Below, one piece after another: positions 41,567-51,078 of a stretch of 64,000 nt of DNA. The position numbers were made by a program, and so were the translations under genes. Under the pieces are notes generated by a model. The model searched no databases. It saw nothing but the letters and a program-made list of their open reading frames with translations, and had not been told where the DNA came from. The stretch spans positions 3,534,001 through 3,598,000 of the forward strand of contig NC_014931.1 in the NCBI RefSeq assembly GCF_000184745.1, read 5' to 3'. Position 1 is the stretch's first letter. Every line of letters begins with the position of its first letter. This DNA comes from Variovorax paradoxus EPS. Its GTDB lineage: Bacteria > Pseudomonadota > Gammaproteobacteria > Burkholderiales > Burkholderiaceae_C.

Positions 41567-42408
41567 AGGAAGGCCAGCATCATGGCAATGGGAAGTGCGG
41601 GCAAGAGGGCATCCACGCGATCGAGCACGCCGCCGTGGCCGGGGAGCAGGCGGCTACTGTCCTTGGCGCCGGCGCTGCGCTTGATCAGCGATTCGACCAG
41701 GTCGCCCACGACGCTCATCGCGGCGAGAAATACAGCGCCGATCAGGAGCAGCCACCAGCCGCGCTCGAACAGGCGGGTGTAGAGGCTCGGCACCGTGGCG
41801 CCGAAATAGCTGTCGGCCCAGACCCATGCAAAGGCCAGCACGATGACACCGATCATTCCGCCCCAGACACCTTCCCAGCTCTTGCCGGGGCTGATCGCCG
41901 GGGCAAGCTTGCCGCGGGTGAACTTCAGGCCGAAGGCGCGGCCCGCGAAATAGGCGAACACGTCTGCCACCCAGACCAGCACGAGGATCGACAGCAGAAA
42001 GTTGATGCCGACCATGCGCGCCTGCACAGCGGCGAGCCACGCGACCCAGAGTGCCAGCAAGCCGCCGACAAGGCGCAGCCCGCGCGGAATGCGGGGCCAG
42101 CCCGGCACCGCCACGCGCAGCAGCGCCGCGCCGCCGAGTACCCAGGCCGCGCTGGCCAGCATCCACATCAGAACCAGCGGTTGTTCGAGCAGGCCGAGCC
42201 ACCACGAGAGCCCGCAGAGCACGACCATCTCGGCACCTAGGAACAGCGACATGCCCTGGCCATAGCCGTTCAGGCGCCCCCACTCCCACGCGGCCGCGCC
42301 GATCAGCACAAGCATCACGCAGGCAAATGGAATGTAGTTTCGGTAGAACAGCGCCGGCAGCAGGATCGCGAGCAGCACGATCGCCGTGAGGATGCGTTGT
42401 TTGAGCAT
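41563..42408 (-). CDS. cdsA: Phosphatidate cytidylyltransferase
   Basis: Makes CDP-diacylglycerol, the branch point of phospholipid synthesis, in the inner membrane. The 281 residues hold seven to eight membrane helices. The C-terminal CdsA signature ([18 protein letters not shown] then DRVD) is complete. It lies 21 bases after uppS and overlaps dxr at its 3' end. Confidence 0.96.
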   Translation of the reverse strand: MLKQRILTAIVLLAILLPALFYRNYIPFACVMLVLIGAAAWEWGRLNGYGQGMSLFLGAEMVVLCGLSWWLGLLEQPLVLMWMLASAAWVLGGAALLRVAVPGWPRIPRGLRLVGGLLALWVAWLAAVQARMVGINFLLSILVLVWVADVFAYFAGRAFGLKFTRGKLAPAISPGKSWEGVWGGMIGVIVLAFAWVWADSYFGATVPSLYTRLFERGWWLLLIGAVFLAAMSVVGDLVESLIKRSAGAKDSSRLLPGHGGVLDRVDALLPALPIAMMLAFL

Positions 42409-42429
42409 GCGGGAGGTTGTGAGGCCTTC

Positions 42430-43149
42430 TCAGGCCGCAGCCGTCGAGACCTGTGCCGAGGTTTGGCCGAAGCGGCGCTCGCGACCCTGGAACGCGGCGA
42501 TGGCCTCGTCCAGCGCGGCCTCGTCGAATTCGGGCCAGAGCTTGTCGCTGAAGAAGAGCTCGGCGTATGCGCTTTGCCAGAGCAGGAAATTCGACAACCG
42601 CTGCTCGCCGCCGGTGCGGATGAACAGGTCGGGGTCAGGCACATGGGCCAGCGCCATGGCGCGGTCCATGTTCATCTCGGTCATCGGAAGGCCCTGCTCG
42701 GCGAGCTTGGCTGCGGCCTGGGCGATGTCCCAGCGCCCACCGTAGTTGAAGCAGATGTTGAGCACGAGCCGCGTGTTGTGCGCGGTCGCCTCTTCGGCAC
42801 TGACCAACCCGGCCACCAACTTGGCGGAGAGGCCGCCGCGTTCGCCGACGAAATGCAGCCGAACGCCGTCGCGGCTCAGGCGCGGCACCTCGCGCGCCAG
42901 CGCACCCACCATCAGCGACATCAGGCCGGAGACCTCGTCGGGAGGACGATTCCAGTTCTCCGAGGAGAACGCGAACACGGTGAGAACACCCACCCCGCGG
43001 TCGGCGCAAGCCTTGACGCAGCGACGCAGCGATTCGACGCCCTGCTTGTGCCCCGCCACGCGGGGAAGGAATCGCTTCGTCGCCCAACGACCGTTGCCAT
43101 CCATGACGACGGCAACGTGGTGGGGAATGGGCGGCGGCGAAGAGGCCAT
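42430..43149 (-). CDS. uppS: Isoprenyl transferase (undecaprenyl diphosphate synthase)
   Basis: Makes undecaprenyl diphosphate, the lipid carrier for peptidoglycan and O-antigen. The ATG at 43149 gives 239 residues; one at 43161 adds four residues. The catalytic Asp is in VVMDGNGRWA near 15-24, and DLFIRTGGEQRLSNF near 187-201 with the EL pair in AYAELFF is the substrate region. It lies 8 bases after frr. The gene order frr-uppS-cdsA-dxr-rseP-bamA is the same as in E. coli. Confidence 0.97.
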   Translation of the reverse strand: MASSPPPIPHHVAVVMDGNGRWATKRFLPRVAGHKQGVESLRRCVKACADRGVGVLTVFAFSSENWNRPPDEVSGLMSLMVGALAREVPRLSRDGVRLHFVGERGGLSAKLVAGLVSAEEATAHNTRLVLNICFNYGGRWDIAQAAAKLAEQGLPMTEMNMDRAMALAHVPDPDLFIRTGGEQRLSNFLLWQSAYAELFFSDKLWPEFDEAALDEAIAAFQGRERRFGQTSAQVSTAAA

Positions 43150-43157
43150 GGCGGGCC

Positions 43158-43718
43158 TCAAACGGCCATGATCTCCGCTTCTTTCGCTGCGACCAGGCGA
43201 TCGATTTCAGCGATATGGCGGTCGGTGACCTTCTGGATCTCGGCTTCGGCGCGCTTCTGGTCGTCCTCGGACGCCAGCTTGTCCTTGACCAGCTTCTTGA
43301 CCGACTCGTTCGCGTCACGGCGCAGGTTGCGCGTGGCGACCTTGGCGGTTTCGCCTTCGTTGCGGACCAGCTTGGTCATTTCCTTGCGGCGCTCTTCGCT
43401 CATGGCGGGCAGCGGCACGCGGATCAGGTCGCCCATCGACGCGGGGTTCAGGCCCAAGTCGCTTTCGCGGATGGCCTTCTCGATCTTGGCGCCCATGCCC
43501 TTTTCCCAGGGCTGGACGCTGATCGTGCGCGAGTCGAGCACCGACACGTTGGCCACCTGGCTCAGCGGCACTTGGGAGCCGTAGTACTCGACATGGATCG
43601 AGTCGAGCAGCGCCGAGTTGGCGCGACCCGTGCGGATCTTGGTGAGGTTGTTCTGGAATGCGGCGAGCGATTGATTCATCTTCGCGTCGGTCGCACTGCG
43701 GATATCTGCAATGGTCAT
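43158..43718 (-). CDS. frr: Ribosome recycling factor
   Basis: Splits post-termination ribosomes together with EF-G. The ATG at 43718 gives 186 residues, normal for the factor. Three-helix-bundle features and the [12 protein letters not shown] segment near 28-39 and [18 protein letters not shown] near 115 are typical. pyrH ends 11 bases upstream of its start; uppS follows. Confidence 0.98.
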   Translation of the reverse strand: MTIADIRSATDAKMNQSLAAFQNNLTKIRTGRANSALLDSIHVEYYGSQVPLSQVANVSVLDSRTISVQPWEKGMGAKIEKAIRESDLGLNPASMGDLIRVPLPAMSEERRKEMTKLVRNEGETAKVATRNLRRDANESVKKLVKDKLASEDDQKRAEAEIQKVTDRHIAEIDRLVAAKEAEIMAV

Positions 43719-43729
43719 CTCAAATACTC

Positions 43730-44452
43730 CTAGGCATGCACCAGCGTGCCCTCGTCCTCGCCCATCACGACGCGCTTGAGCGCGCCGCTCTTGAGGATCG
43801 AGAACACCTTGATCGGCAGCTTCTGGTCGCGGCACAGCGCGAAGGCCGTGGCGTCCATGATGCCGAGATTCTTTGCGATCGCCTCGTCGAAACTGAGCGA
43901 GACGTAACGCGTTGCGTGGGGGTCGAGCTTGGGGTCGGCGGAATACACACCGTCCACCTTCGTGGCCTTGAGCACCAGCTCGGCACCGATCTCGGCACCG
44001 CGCAGCGCAGCCGCCGTGTCGGTGGTGAAGAACGGGTTGCCGGTACCGGCCGCGAACACGACGACCTTGCCCTCTTCGAGGTACTGCAGGGCCTTGGGGC
44101 GCACATAGGGCTCGACCACCTGCTCGATCGCAATAGCGGACATCACGCGGGCCACGAGGCCCTGCTTGTCCATCGCGTCGGCCAGTGCCAGCGAGTTCAT
44201 GACGGTGGCCAGCATGCCCATGTAGTCGGCGGTAGCGCGGTCCATGCCGACCGAGCCGCCGGCGACGCCGCGGAAGATGTTGCCGCCGCCGATCACGACC
44301 GCGACCTGCACGCCCATGTTCACGACCTCTGCCACGTCCTGCACCATGCGCACGATGGTCGCGCGGTTGATGCCGAAGGCGTCATCGCCCATCAGTGCCT
44401 CTCCCGACAGCTTCAACAAGATTCGCTTGTGGGCTGGGCGGGCATCAGACAT
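43730..44452 (-). CDS. pyrH: Uridylate kinase
   Basis: Phosphorylates UMP to UDP in pyrimidine supply; a hexamer of the amino-acid-kinase fold. The ATG at 44452 gives 240 residues with an AAAGGA site upstream. Motifs are [13 protein letters not shown] at the N-terminus, [10 protein letters not shown] near 57 and [15 protein letters not shown] near 140. A terminator for tsf lies between tsf and this gene, so pyrH should have its own promoter. Confidence 0.97.
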   Translation of the reverse strand: MSDARPAHKRILLKLSGEALMGDDAFGINRATIVRMVQDVAEVVNMGVQVAVVIGGGNIFRGVAGGSVGMDRATADYMGMLATVMNSLALADAMDKQGLVARVMSAIAIEQVVEPYVRPKALQYLEEGKVVVFAAGTGNPFFTTDTAAALRGAEIGAELVLKATKVDGVYSADPKLDPHATRYVSLSFDEAIAKNLGIMDATAFALCRDQKLPIKVFSILKSGALKRVVMGEDEGTLVHA

Positions 44453-44500
44453 GGGCAATTTCCTTTGAGTTGGCGGTGACGAGTGTAAAACGTAGCGATG

Positions 44501-44535
44501 AAAAAACGACGGCACGCGAGCACGCGCCGTCGTTG
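44501..44535 (-). terminator. Terminator after tsf
   Basis: AACGACGGC / GCCGTCGTT with a loop of about 17 bases (itself partly paired, GCGTGCTCGCGT), followed by a run of T on minus. Confidence 0.8.
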
Positions 44536-44548
44536 GAAGCCTTATGGC

Positions 44549-45472
44549 TTAAGCAGCGGCCTTGGCTGCTGCAACTTGCGCGGCCACTTCGGCAGCGAAG
44601 TCGTCGACCTTCTTTTCGATGCCTTCGCCGACCACGTACAGGGTGAAGCCCTTGATCGACGTGTTGGCGGCCTTGAGCATCTGCTCGACGGTCTGCTTGT
44701 CGTTCTTCACGAACGGCTGGTTGTGCAGCGAGACTTCCTTGAGGTACTTCTGCACGCCGCCTTCGATACGCTTGGCAACGATGTCGGCCGGCTGCGGCTT
44801 CTTGCCTTCGGCTTCGGCCGTCTTGCGGTCTTCTTCAGCCTTGCCAGCAGCAACAGCGCGCTCTTTTTCGATCAGGTCGGCGGGCACGTCCGATGCCTGA
44901 ATGGCGACCGGCTTCATGGCGGCGATGTGCATCGCGACGTCCTTGGCCGACGTGTCGTCGCCCTCGAACTCGACCATCACGCCGATGCGCGTGCCGTGCA
45001 GGTACGAAGCCAGTTTGCCGTTGCCGGCGAAGTGCTTGAAGCGGCGGAAGCTCATGTTCTCGCCGATCTTGCCGATCAGACCCTTGCGCACGTCTTCGAG
45101 CGTGGGGCCGAAGCCGTCCTGCTCGTAGGGCAGCGAGCCCAGCGCGGCGATGTCGGCGGGGTTGTTCTTGGCGACCAGCATCGCGGCAGCGTTGGCTAGG
45201 GCCAGGAAGCTGTCGTTCTTGGTGACGAAGTCGGTTTCGCAGTTGATCTCGATCATGCCGCCGGCAGCGCCGTCGACGAAAGCCGTGACCACGCCTTCAG
45301 CCGTGATGCGGCCCGATGCCTTGCCGGCCTTGTTGCCGAGCTTAATGCGCAGCAACTCTTCGGCCTTTTCCATGTTGCCTTCGGCCTCGGTGAGGGCCTT
45401 CTTGCATTCCATCATCGGCGCGTCGGTCTTTGCGCGCAGTTCGCCGACCATGCTTGCGGTGATTGCAGCCAT
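44549..45472 (-). CDS. tsf: Elongation factor Ts
   Basis: Nucleotide exchange factor for EF-Tu. The 307 residues are slightly longer than the E. coli protein (283). The N-terminal UBA-like domain (1-55, [19 protein letters not shown]) includes the TDAPMM contact motif, and the next part has the ETDFVTKND segment near 80. Two core domains and a C-terminal helix follow. rpsB is upstream, with an attenuator between them. Confidence 0.97.
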   Translation of the reverse strand: MAAITASMVGELRAKTDAPMMECKKALTEAEGNMEKAEELLRIKLGNKAGKASGRITAEGVVTAFVDGAAGGMIEINCETDFVTKNDSFLALANAAAMLVAKNNPADIAALGSLPYEQDGFGPTLEDVRKGLIGKIGENMSFRRFKHFAGNGKLASYLHGTRIGVMVEFEGDDTSAKDVAMHIAAMKPVAIQASDVPADLIEKERAVAAGKAEEDRKTAEAEGKKPQPADIVAKRIEGGVQKYLKEVSLHNQPFVKNDKQTVEQMLKAANTSIKGFTLYVVGEGIEKKVDDFAAEVAAQVAAAKAAA

Positions 45473-45504
45473 TTGTGTATCTCCGTAAATCCAAAAATCA
45501 GGTT

Positions 45505-45530
45505 AAAAAAAAGGGGCACCAAAGCCCCTT
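45505..45530 (-). terminator. Attenuator between rpsB and tsf
   Basis: AAGGGGC TTTGG TGCCCCTT followed by a run of eight T on minus. It lies between two genes that are always co-transcribed, so it probably lowers tsf expression relative to rpsB and does not end all transcripts. Confidence 0.75.
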
Positions 45531-45553
45531 CTTCAGGCTCGCGAGAGCACCAA

Positions 45554-46309
45554 TCAGGCCGAAGCGCTTTCTTCGACTTCGACGAATTCGTCGCTGCTGC
45601 CTTCGGCGATGGCCTTGACCACGTCACCGCCGGCGCTGTTGCGGCCTTCGATGATCGCGTCGGCGATGCCGCGTGCATACAGCGTGACGGCCTTGGACGA
45701 GTCGTCGTTGCCGGGGATCACGTAGTCGATGCCTTCGGGCGAGTGGTTGGAGTCCACCACGCCGATCAGCGGAATGCCGAGCTTCTTGGCTTCGGCCACG
45801 GCGATCTTGTGGAAGCCCACGTCGATCACGAAGATGGCGTCAGGCAATGCAGCCATGTCCTGGATGCCGCCAATGTCCTTTTCGAGCTTCGCGATTTCGC
45901 GCGAGAAGGTCAGCTGCTCCTTCTTGCTCAGGCTGTCGAGGCCGGCTTCTTGCTGGGCCTTCATGTCCTTCAGACGCTTGATCGAGGTCTTGACGGTCTT
46001 GAAGTTGGTCAGCATGCCGCCGAGCCAGCGGGTGTCGACGAAAGGCACGCCGGCGCGGCGAGCTTCTGCAGCGACGATTTCACGGGCCTGGCGCTTCGTG
46101 CCGACCATCAGGATCGTGCCGCGGTTGGCCGTGAGTTGCTTGGCGTACTTCATCGCGTCCTGGAACATCGGGAGCGACTTTTCCAGGTTGATGATGTGAA
46201 TCTTGTTGCGATGGCCGAAGATGAACGGAGCCATCTTGGGGTTCCAGAAGCGGGTTTGGTGACCGAAATGGACACCGGCTTCCAGCATTTCGCGCATGGT
46301 GGTAGACAT
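45554..46309 (-). CDS. rpsB: 30S ribosomal protein S2
   Basis: Component of the small ribosomal subunit near the platform and the Shine-Dalgarno helix. The 251 residues match S2, with [19 protein letters not shown] at about 8-26, [13 protein letters not shown] near 95 and [19 protein letters not shown] near 180. A leader of about 140 bases with an extended -10 promoter (46455-46463) lies upstream. S2 represses its own mRNA in gammaproteobacteria; here this is only an analogy. Confidence 0.98.
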   Translation of the reverse strand: MSTTMREMLEAGVHFGHQTRFWNPKMAPFIFGHRNKIHIINLEKSLPMFQDAMKYAKQLTANRGTILMVGTKRQAREIVAAEARRAGVPFVDTRWLGGMLTNFKTVKTSIKRLKDMKAQQEAGLDSLSKKEQLTFSREIAKLEKDIGGIQDMAALPDAIFVIDVGFHKIAVAEAKKLGIPLIGVVDSNHSPEGIDYVIPGNDDSSKAVTLYARGIADAIIEGRNSAGGDVVKAIAEGSSDEFVEVEESASA

Positions 46310-46454
46310 TAGAAATTACTCCAAAGGTTGGGTCTAAAATCCAGCCCGTTTTGCGCTCCTTTCGAATGGAGTCACAACACCTTGATTGGGCCGGTTTGCG
46401 GATGTGTTTGGCTGGATGCAACGGGAGCCGTCGCTCGACCAGCGAAACCCAAAG

Positions 46455-46463
46455 AGTATAGCA
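46455..46463 (-). promoter_or_regulatory. Extended -10 promoter of the rpsB operon
   Basis: On minus the sequence is TGCTATACT, a strong extended -10. Predicted start is near 46448, giving a leader of about 139 bases before rpsB. No good -35 is seen, which fits an extended -10 promoter. Confidence 0.6.
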
Positions 46464-46522
46464 CGGCCGCCGCCCCTCCTTCCCCCTTGAAACCGAGCCG
46501 CCCGCGGCACCTGCAGCCACCC

Positions 46523-47848
46523 ATGAACGACCTTCACGCCGCCCGTCTCACCCTTCAGGCAGGTGGCTCCGATGCACGCACCGAAATAGAGCGCGCCATC
46601 GAAATCTCTCAGTCCCCGGCCTGCGCCCACGTTTTCACCCGCACGATGTTCGACGAGGCCCGCCAGGGCGCCGCCGAAGCGAATCCTGAAAGCAGGCTCG
46701 CCGGACTCGCCTTCACGTCCAAAGACTTGTTCGACATCGACGGCCAACCGACGCCTGCAGGGTCCGTCGTCCTGTCCCATGCACCGGCGGCCAAGGCTGA
46801 CGCCATTGCAGTGGCACGACTCCGCGCTGCGGGCGGCGTGCTCACCGGCCGTACCAACATGAGCGAGTTCGCTTTCTCTGGCGTAGGCGTCAATCCGCAC
46901 CACGGCACGCCGGTCAACGTCAGCGACAACGCCACCCCGCGCATCCCGGGCGGCTCCTCTTCCGGCGCGGCGATTTCGGTGGCCAGCGGCGCCGCCTTCA
47001 TCGGCCTGGGCTCCGACACCGGCGGCTCGATCCGCATCCCGGCCGCGCTGAACGGCATCGTCGGCTTCAAGAACACGGCCCGCCTCGTGCCGGCCGATGG
47101 CGCGTTGCCCCTGTCGACCACGCTCGACACCGTCTGCGCCATGACGCGCTCGGTGCGCGATGCCATCACTGCGCACGAGATCCTCTCGGCCCGCCGCGTG
47201 ACGGCCGGCACAGCGCCACTTGCCACCTACAGGCTGGCCGTCGTGAAGAACGTTTTCTTCGACGGCATCGAGCCGGCCGTGGCCGCCGCGTTCGAACGGG
47301 CGCTGAAAGCGCTTCGCAGCGCAGGCGCACGCATCGACGAAATCGAGTTACCCGAGCTGGCAGACCTGCAATCCATCAACGCCACGGGCGGCTTCTCGGC
47401 AGCCGAATCCCACGCCTGGCACCGCTTGCTGCTGGAGCGAAGCGGCGCAGGCTACGACCCGCGCGTGGCCCAGCGCATCGTGCGCGGCGCCACGATGAAG
47501 GCGCACGAATACATCGACCTCATCAACGCCCGCCGCGCCTGGATCGCCCGCGTTGAGACGGCGCTTGCGCCCTTCGACGCCGTGCTCTCACCGACCGTGC
47601 CAATCACCGCGCCGTCGATCGCCAGCGTGGCGCCGGGCGCCGAGCGCGACGACGAATTCTTCCGCGTCAACGCACTGCTGCTGCGCAACCCGTCGATCGT
47701 CAACATGCTCGACGGCTGCGCCCTCTCGTTGCCCTGCCACGCCGCCGGCCAATTGCCGGTCGGCCTGATGCTGTGGCACGCCGCGCTGCATGATGACGCC
47801 GTGCTCGCCATCGCTCTGCAGGTGGAGCGGGCGCTGCAGAACCAATAG
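46523..47848 (+). CDS. Amidase (amidase signature family)
   Basis: Hydrolyses an amide bond; substrate unknown. The 441 residues contain the amidase signature with all three catalytic residues: Lys in FTSKDLFDI (near 70), Ser in GGSSSGAAI (near 145, cis-Ser) and Ser in DTGGSIRIP (near 169, nucleophile). It is shorter than GatA (about 480), and no gatB/gatC lies nearby, so a transamidosome role is unlikely. The ATG at 46523 is chosen because the upstream in-frame part covers the rpsB promoter. A D-amino-acid dehydrogenase gene follows after 60 bases. Confidence 0.9.
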   Translation: MNDLHAARLTLQAGGSDARTEIERAIEISQSPACAHVFTRTMFDEARQGAAEANPESRLAGLAFTSKDLFDIDGQPTPAGSVVLSHAPAAKADAIAVARLRAAGGVLTGRTNMSEFAFSGVGVNPHHGTPVNVSDNATPRIPGGSSSGAAISVASGAAFIGLGSDTGGSIRIPAALNGIVGFKNTARLVPADGALPLSTTLDTVCAMTRSVRDAITAHEILSARRVTAGTAPLATYRLAVVKNVFFDGIEPAVAAAFERALKALRSAGARIDEIELPELADLQSINATGGFSAAESHAWHRLLLERSGAGYDPRVAQRIVRGATMKAHEYIDLINARRAWIARVETALAPFDAVLSPTVPITAPSIASVAPGAERDDEFFRVNALLLRNPSIVNMLDGCALSLPCHAAGQLPVGLMLWHAALHDDAVLAIALQVERALQNQ

Positions 47849-47908
47849 CCAATAGCTGTCCACGCCGCCTCACGGGCGTCAGCCATCTCTTTTACCTCTG
47901 AAAATTCA

Positions 47909-49162
47909 ATGAAAATCGCGATAGTTGGCGCCGGCATCATCGGCGTCACCACCGCCTGGGAACTGGTCTCCGACGGCCATGAAGTGACCGTGTTCGAGCG
48001 CCGCGGCGCCGCGGCCGAAGAAGCCAGTTTCGCCAATGCCGGCGTCGTTGCGCCGGGCTACGTCACGCCGTGGGCCGCTCCGGGCATGCGCATGAAAGTG
48101 CTGCGTTCGCTGATCTCCTCGCACGGCGCCATCAAGCTGCGTTGGCCACTGGGCGCACGCGACCTCGGGTGGATGTCGCGCTGGCAGAAGGCCTGCAAGC
48201 TCGAGACCTACCTCGCCAACCGTGCCCGCATGCAGCGCCTCGCCTTCTACAGCCGCACCCGGCTGCACGAAGTGAGCGAGGCCCGCGAGCTCAGCTACGA
48301 ACGCAGCGACGGCTACCTCGTGCTGTTGCGCTCCAAGCGCGAGAAAAAGCTGATCCAGCCCGGCCTCGAAGTGCTGCGCACAGCCGGCAGCGTATTCCGC
48401 GAAGTCGATGCCGACGAAGCCCGCCGGATCGAACCCGCACTCAACGCCGACACGCCGTTGGCAGGCGCTATCCACCTGCCGGAGGACGAAGTCGCCAACT
48501 GCCGCCAGTTCGCGTTGCTGCTCAAGTGGGAGGCCGAGGCGCTCGGCGCGCAGTTTCATTTCAACTGCGACATCGCGCCGCTCAGCCGTGCGGCCCCCAC
48601 CTCGCTGTCGCTTGCCAGCGGCTCGGAGGCGTTGCGTTTCGATGCCGTCATCGTGTGCGCGGGCCTCGCCTCGGCGACGCTCTTGCGCCCGCTGGGCCTG
48701 CGAATTCCGCTCGCGCCGGTCTATGGTCACTCGGTCAGCGCGCCGGTGCGGGAGCCGCTCAATGCACCGCGCAGCGCGGTGATGGACGAGCGCTACAAGG
48801 TCGCCATCTCGCGCCTGGGCCAGCGCGTGCGCGTGGCTGGCAGCGCCGAGATCGGCGGCTCGCTCGACACGATGAATCCGGCCGCGATCCAGATGCTTTA
48901 CAAGGTGCTGCACGACTGGTTTCCGGGCGCCGCGACGCTGCAATCGGGCGTGCAGCAGTGGAAAGGCGCACGGCCGATGCTCCCCGACGGTCCGCCGGTG
49001 CTGGGCGCCAGCGGCATCCCCGGCGTGTGGCTCAACCTCGGGCACGGTTCGAGCGGCTGGGCGTTGTCGTGCGGCAGCGCGCGCGTGCTGGGCGACCTGA
49101 TCGGCGGACGCGACCCGGGCGTCGATCTCGAAGGCCTGGGCGTCGAACGGCTCAGTCTTTAG
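47909..49162 (+). CDS. dadA: D-amino acid dehydrogenase (FAD)
   Basis: Deaminates D-amino acids to 2-oxoacids and passes electrons to the respiratory chain at the inner membrane. The 417 residues show the dinucleotide motif VGAGIIGVTTAWEL (5-18), an ERRGAAAEEASFANAG segment near 31-46, GYVTPWAAPG near 50, and a C-terminal NLGHGSSGWALSCGSARVLGDL that is typical of DadA. Alanine racemase (dadX) is not adjacent. It may work with the amidase upstream on D-amino acid amides, which is inference only. Its 3' end overlaps the convergent membrane-protein gene by 11 bases. Confidence 0.92.
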   Translation: MKIAIVGAGIIGVTTAWELVSDGHEVTVFERRGAAAEEASFANAGVVAPGYVTPWAAPGMRMKVLRSLISSHGAIKLRWPLGARDLGWMSRWQKACKLETYLANRARMQRLAFYSRTRLHEVSEARELSYERSDGYLVLLRSKREKKLIQPGLEVLRTAGSVFREVDADEARRIEPALNADTPLAGAIHLPEDEVANCRQFALLLKWEAEALGAQFHFNCDIAPLSRAAPTSLSLASGSEALRFDAVIVCAGLASATLLRPLGLRIPLAPVYGHSVSAPVREPLNAPRSAVMDERYKVAISRLGQRVRVAGSAEIGGSLDTMNPAAIQMLYKVLHDWFPGAATLQSGVQQWKGARPMLPDGPPVLGASGIPGVWLNLGHGSSGWALSCGSARVLGDLIGGRDPGVDLEGLGVERLSL

Positions 49163-49580
49163 GACCCCACCGCCGAAGCATTTCAGGGCTCGGCGGCGGC
49201 TCGACCGGCAGGTCGGGCTCCGCTGGCGGCCTGAGCTTCTCGGCGATCCACGCCAGCAGCGCAGGCGCCACGAGCGCAAAGAAAACAAGGCACAGCAGAT
49301 CGGCGCCCATCATCAGCCAACGCTGCATGGTGGAAAGCCCGTCGACCGGCAGATCGAACCAGCGGATCACGCCAACGCCATAGGCGACACCTGCAACCCA
49401 GGCCACGTCGCGCAGCGGCACCCAACGCTTCTTTTCGGCCAGTAGGAAAGTGCCCCACACGAGGCCCAACAGGCCGAGCGACCACGCCACGCCGGCGACC
49501 CACGCCACCGTCGCGGCCAGGAAAAAGACGATTCCCGCAAGCAGCAGGACCAGTAGCCAGCCAAGGCTCTTGAGCTTCAT
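49152..49580 (-). CDS. Small membrane protein, function unknown
   Basis: A 142-residue protein with four likely membrane helices: about 5-22, 25-45, 60-75 and 86-110. It has a Pro-rich cytoplasmic tail (about 115-142). I do not recognise a family. The ATG at 49580 is a sensible start because the hydrophobic part begins right after it. It is divergent from the nnrDE gene (31 bases) and convergent with dadA (overlap 11 bases). Confidence 0.7.
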   Translation of the reverse strand: MKLKSLGWLLVLLLAGIVFFLAATVAWVAGVAWSLGLLGLVWGTFLLAEKKRWVPLRDVAWVAGVAYGVGVIRWFDLPVDGLSTMQRWLMMGADLLCLVFFALVAPALLAWIAEKLRPPAEPDLPVEPPPSPEMLRRWGPKD

Positions 49581-49610
49581 CCGTCGATCATAGGACGGCA
49601 AAATGCCTCG

Positions 49611-51071
49611 ATGCACCGCATCACCTCCGCCACCATCGCCGACCTGTTCGACATCGCGGCAACGCGCCGCATCGAGCAGGTTGCAGCAGCCGCCCTGCCC
49701 GCCCACACGCTGATGCAGCGCGCCGGCCTTGCCGTGGCGCGGCTCGCGATGTCGATCGCGCCGCATGCGCGCACGATATGGATCGCCTGCGGTCCGGGCA
49801 ACAACGGCGGCGATGGCTTCGAGGCCGCGGCGCAATTGCAGCATCGCGGCTTCATGCCGATCGTCACATTCGTGGGCGACGAGCACCGCCTGCCGCCCGA
49901 TGCAAAGGCATCGCTGCAGCGTGCCCGCGACGCCAGCGTCATCTTTGCGCAGAAGCCGCCCGCCGAATACGAGCTGGCGATCGATGCGCTGCTGGGCATC
50001 GGATCGACCCGGCCGCCCGAAGGCGTGATGGCCGAGTGGCTGCGGGAGATGGACACAAAGGGCCAGCCGGTGCTCAGCGTCGATGTGCCGTCCGGGCTGA
50101 ACGCGGACACGGGCGTGCTGTCCGGCAGCACCGGCGCCCATGCAGACACGGCCCGTTTCTGCGTGACCTTCCTGACCCTGAAGCCCGGCCTCTTCACGGC
50201 GCATGGCCGCGATGCCGCAGGCACGGTGTGGTTCGCCGACCTGGGTTGCGGCGACACCGCCGAGCCGCCGACCGCCCGCCTGGTAGGCGTCCCCAAAGCG
50301 CAGGCCCGCACCCACGCATCGCACAAGGGCAGCTACGGCGATGTCGCAGTGATTGGCGGAGCGTCGGGCATGGCGGGCGCCGCGTTGCTGGCCGGATCGG
50401 CCGCGCTGCATGCAGGAGCCGGCCGCGTTTTCGTCGGGCTGCTCGATCCGAGCGCTGCGCCGGTGGACACAGCGCAACCCGAGTTGATGCTTCGCGACGC
50501 GAGCGCACTCGACCTCTCGGGCATGACCGCAGTCTGCGGCTGCGGCGGTGGCACGGACGTTCGCTCGGCGCTGCCGCGCGTGCTGGCAACGGCGGCTGCA
50601 CTGGTGCTCGATGCCGACGCGCTCAACGCCATCGCCACCGACAGCGCATTGCAGACGCAACTGGCATCACGCGGCCGGCGCGGAAGGCCGACCGTGATCA
50701 CGCCTCATCCACTGGAAGCAGCGCGTCTGCTGGGTTGCACTGCCGGCGACGTTCAGGCGGATCGGCTGGCGGCGGCGCGCCAACTCGCGTCGCGCTTCGG
50801 CGTCGTCGCCGTGCTCAAGGGCTCAGGTACGGTGATCGCCGACGACAGCGACGCACCGCCGGTGGTCAACCTGACCGGCAACGCCCGGCTTGCAACAGCC
50901 GGAACCGGCGACGTGCTCGCCGGCATGATCGGCGCCGCGCTGGCAGCGCAGCAACCGGCATTCGAGGCGGCATGCGAAGCCGTCTGGCGGCATGGCCACG
51001 TCGCCGACACCTGGCCAACGAATGCGGCTCCGCTCACGGCTGGCACGCTGGCCCGCCAGGCGCCCTTCTGA
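49611..51071 (+). CDS. nnr: Bifunctional NAD(P)H-hydrate epimerase / ADP-dependent dehydratase
   Basis: Repairs hydrated NAD(P)H: the N-terminal YjeF_N domain epimerises R- and S-NAD(P)HX, and the C-terminal carbohydrate-kinase-like domain dehydrates S-NAD(P)HX with ADP. The 486 residues are the usual fused length. Marks are CGPGNNGGDGFEAA near 56-69 in the first half, and in the second VITPHPLEAARLLG near 362 and GNARLATAGTGDVLAGMIGA near 422 with the GTGD active site. A convergent SDR gene follows after 7 bases. Confidence 0.95.
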   Translation: MHRITSATIADLFDIAATRRIEQVAAAALPAHTLMQRAGLAVARLAMSIAPHARTIWIACGPGNNGGDGFEAAAQLQHRGFMPIVTFVGDEHRLPPDAKASLQRARDASVIFAQKPPAEYELAIDALLGIGSTRPPEGVMAEWLREMDTKGQPVLSVDVPSGLNADTGVLSGSTGAHADTARFCVTFLTLKPGLFTAHGRDAAGTVWFADLGCGDTAEPPTARLVGVPKAQARTHASHKGSYGDVAVIGGASGMAGAALLAGSAALHAGAGRVFVGLLDPSAAPVDTAQPELMLRDASALDLSGMTAVCGCGGGTDVRSALPRVLATAAALVLDADALNAIATDSALQTQLASRGRRGRPTVITPHPLEAARLLGCTAGDVQADRLAAARQLASRFGVVAVLKGSGTVIADDSDAPPVVNLTGNARLATAGTGDVLAGMIGAALAAQQPAFEAACEAVWRHGHVADTWPTNAAPLTAGTLARQAPF

Positions 51072-51078
51072 CAGCTTT

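Noticed and set aside
46523..47848. GatA subunit of the Glu-tRNA amidotransferase
   Set aside because: No gatB or gatC nearby, shorter than GatA, and clear relation to free amidases.
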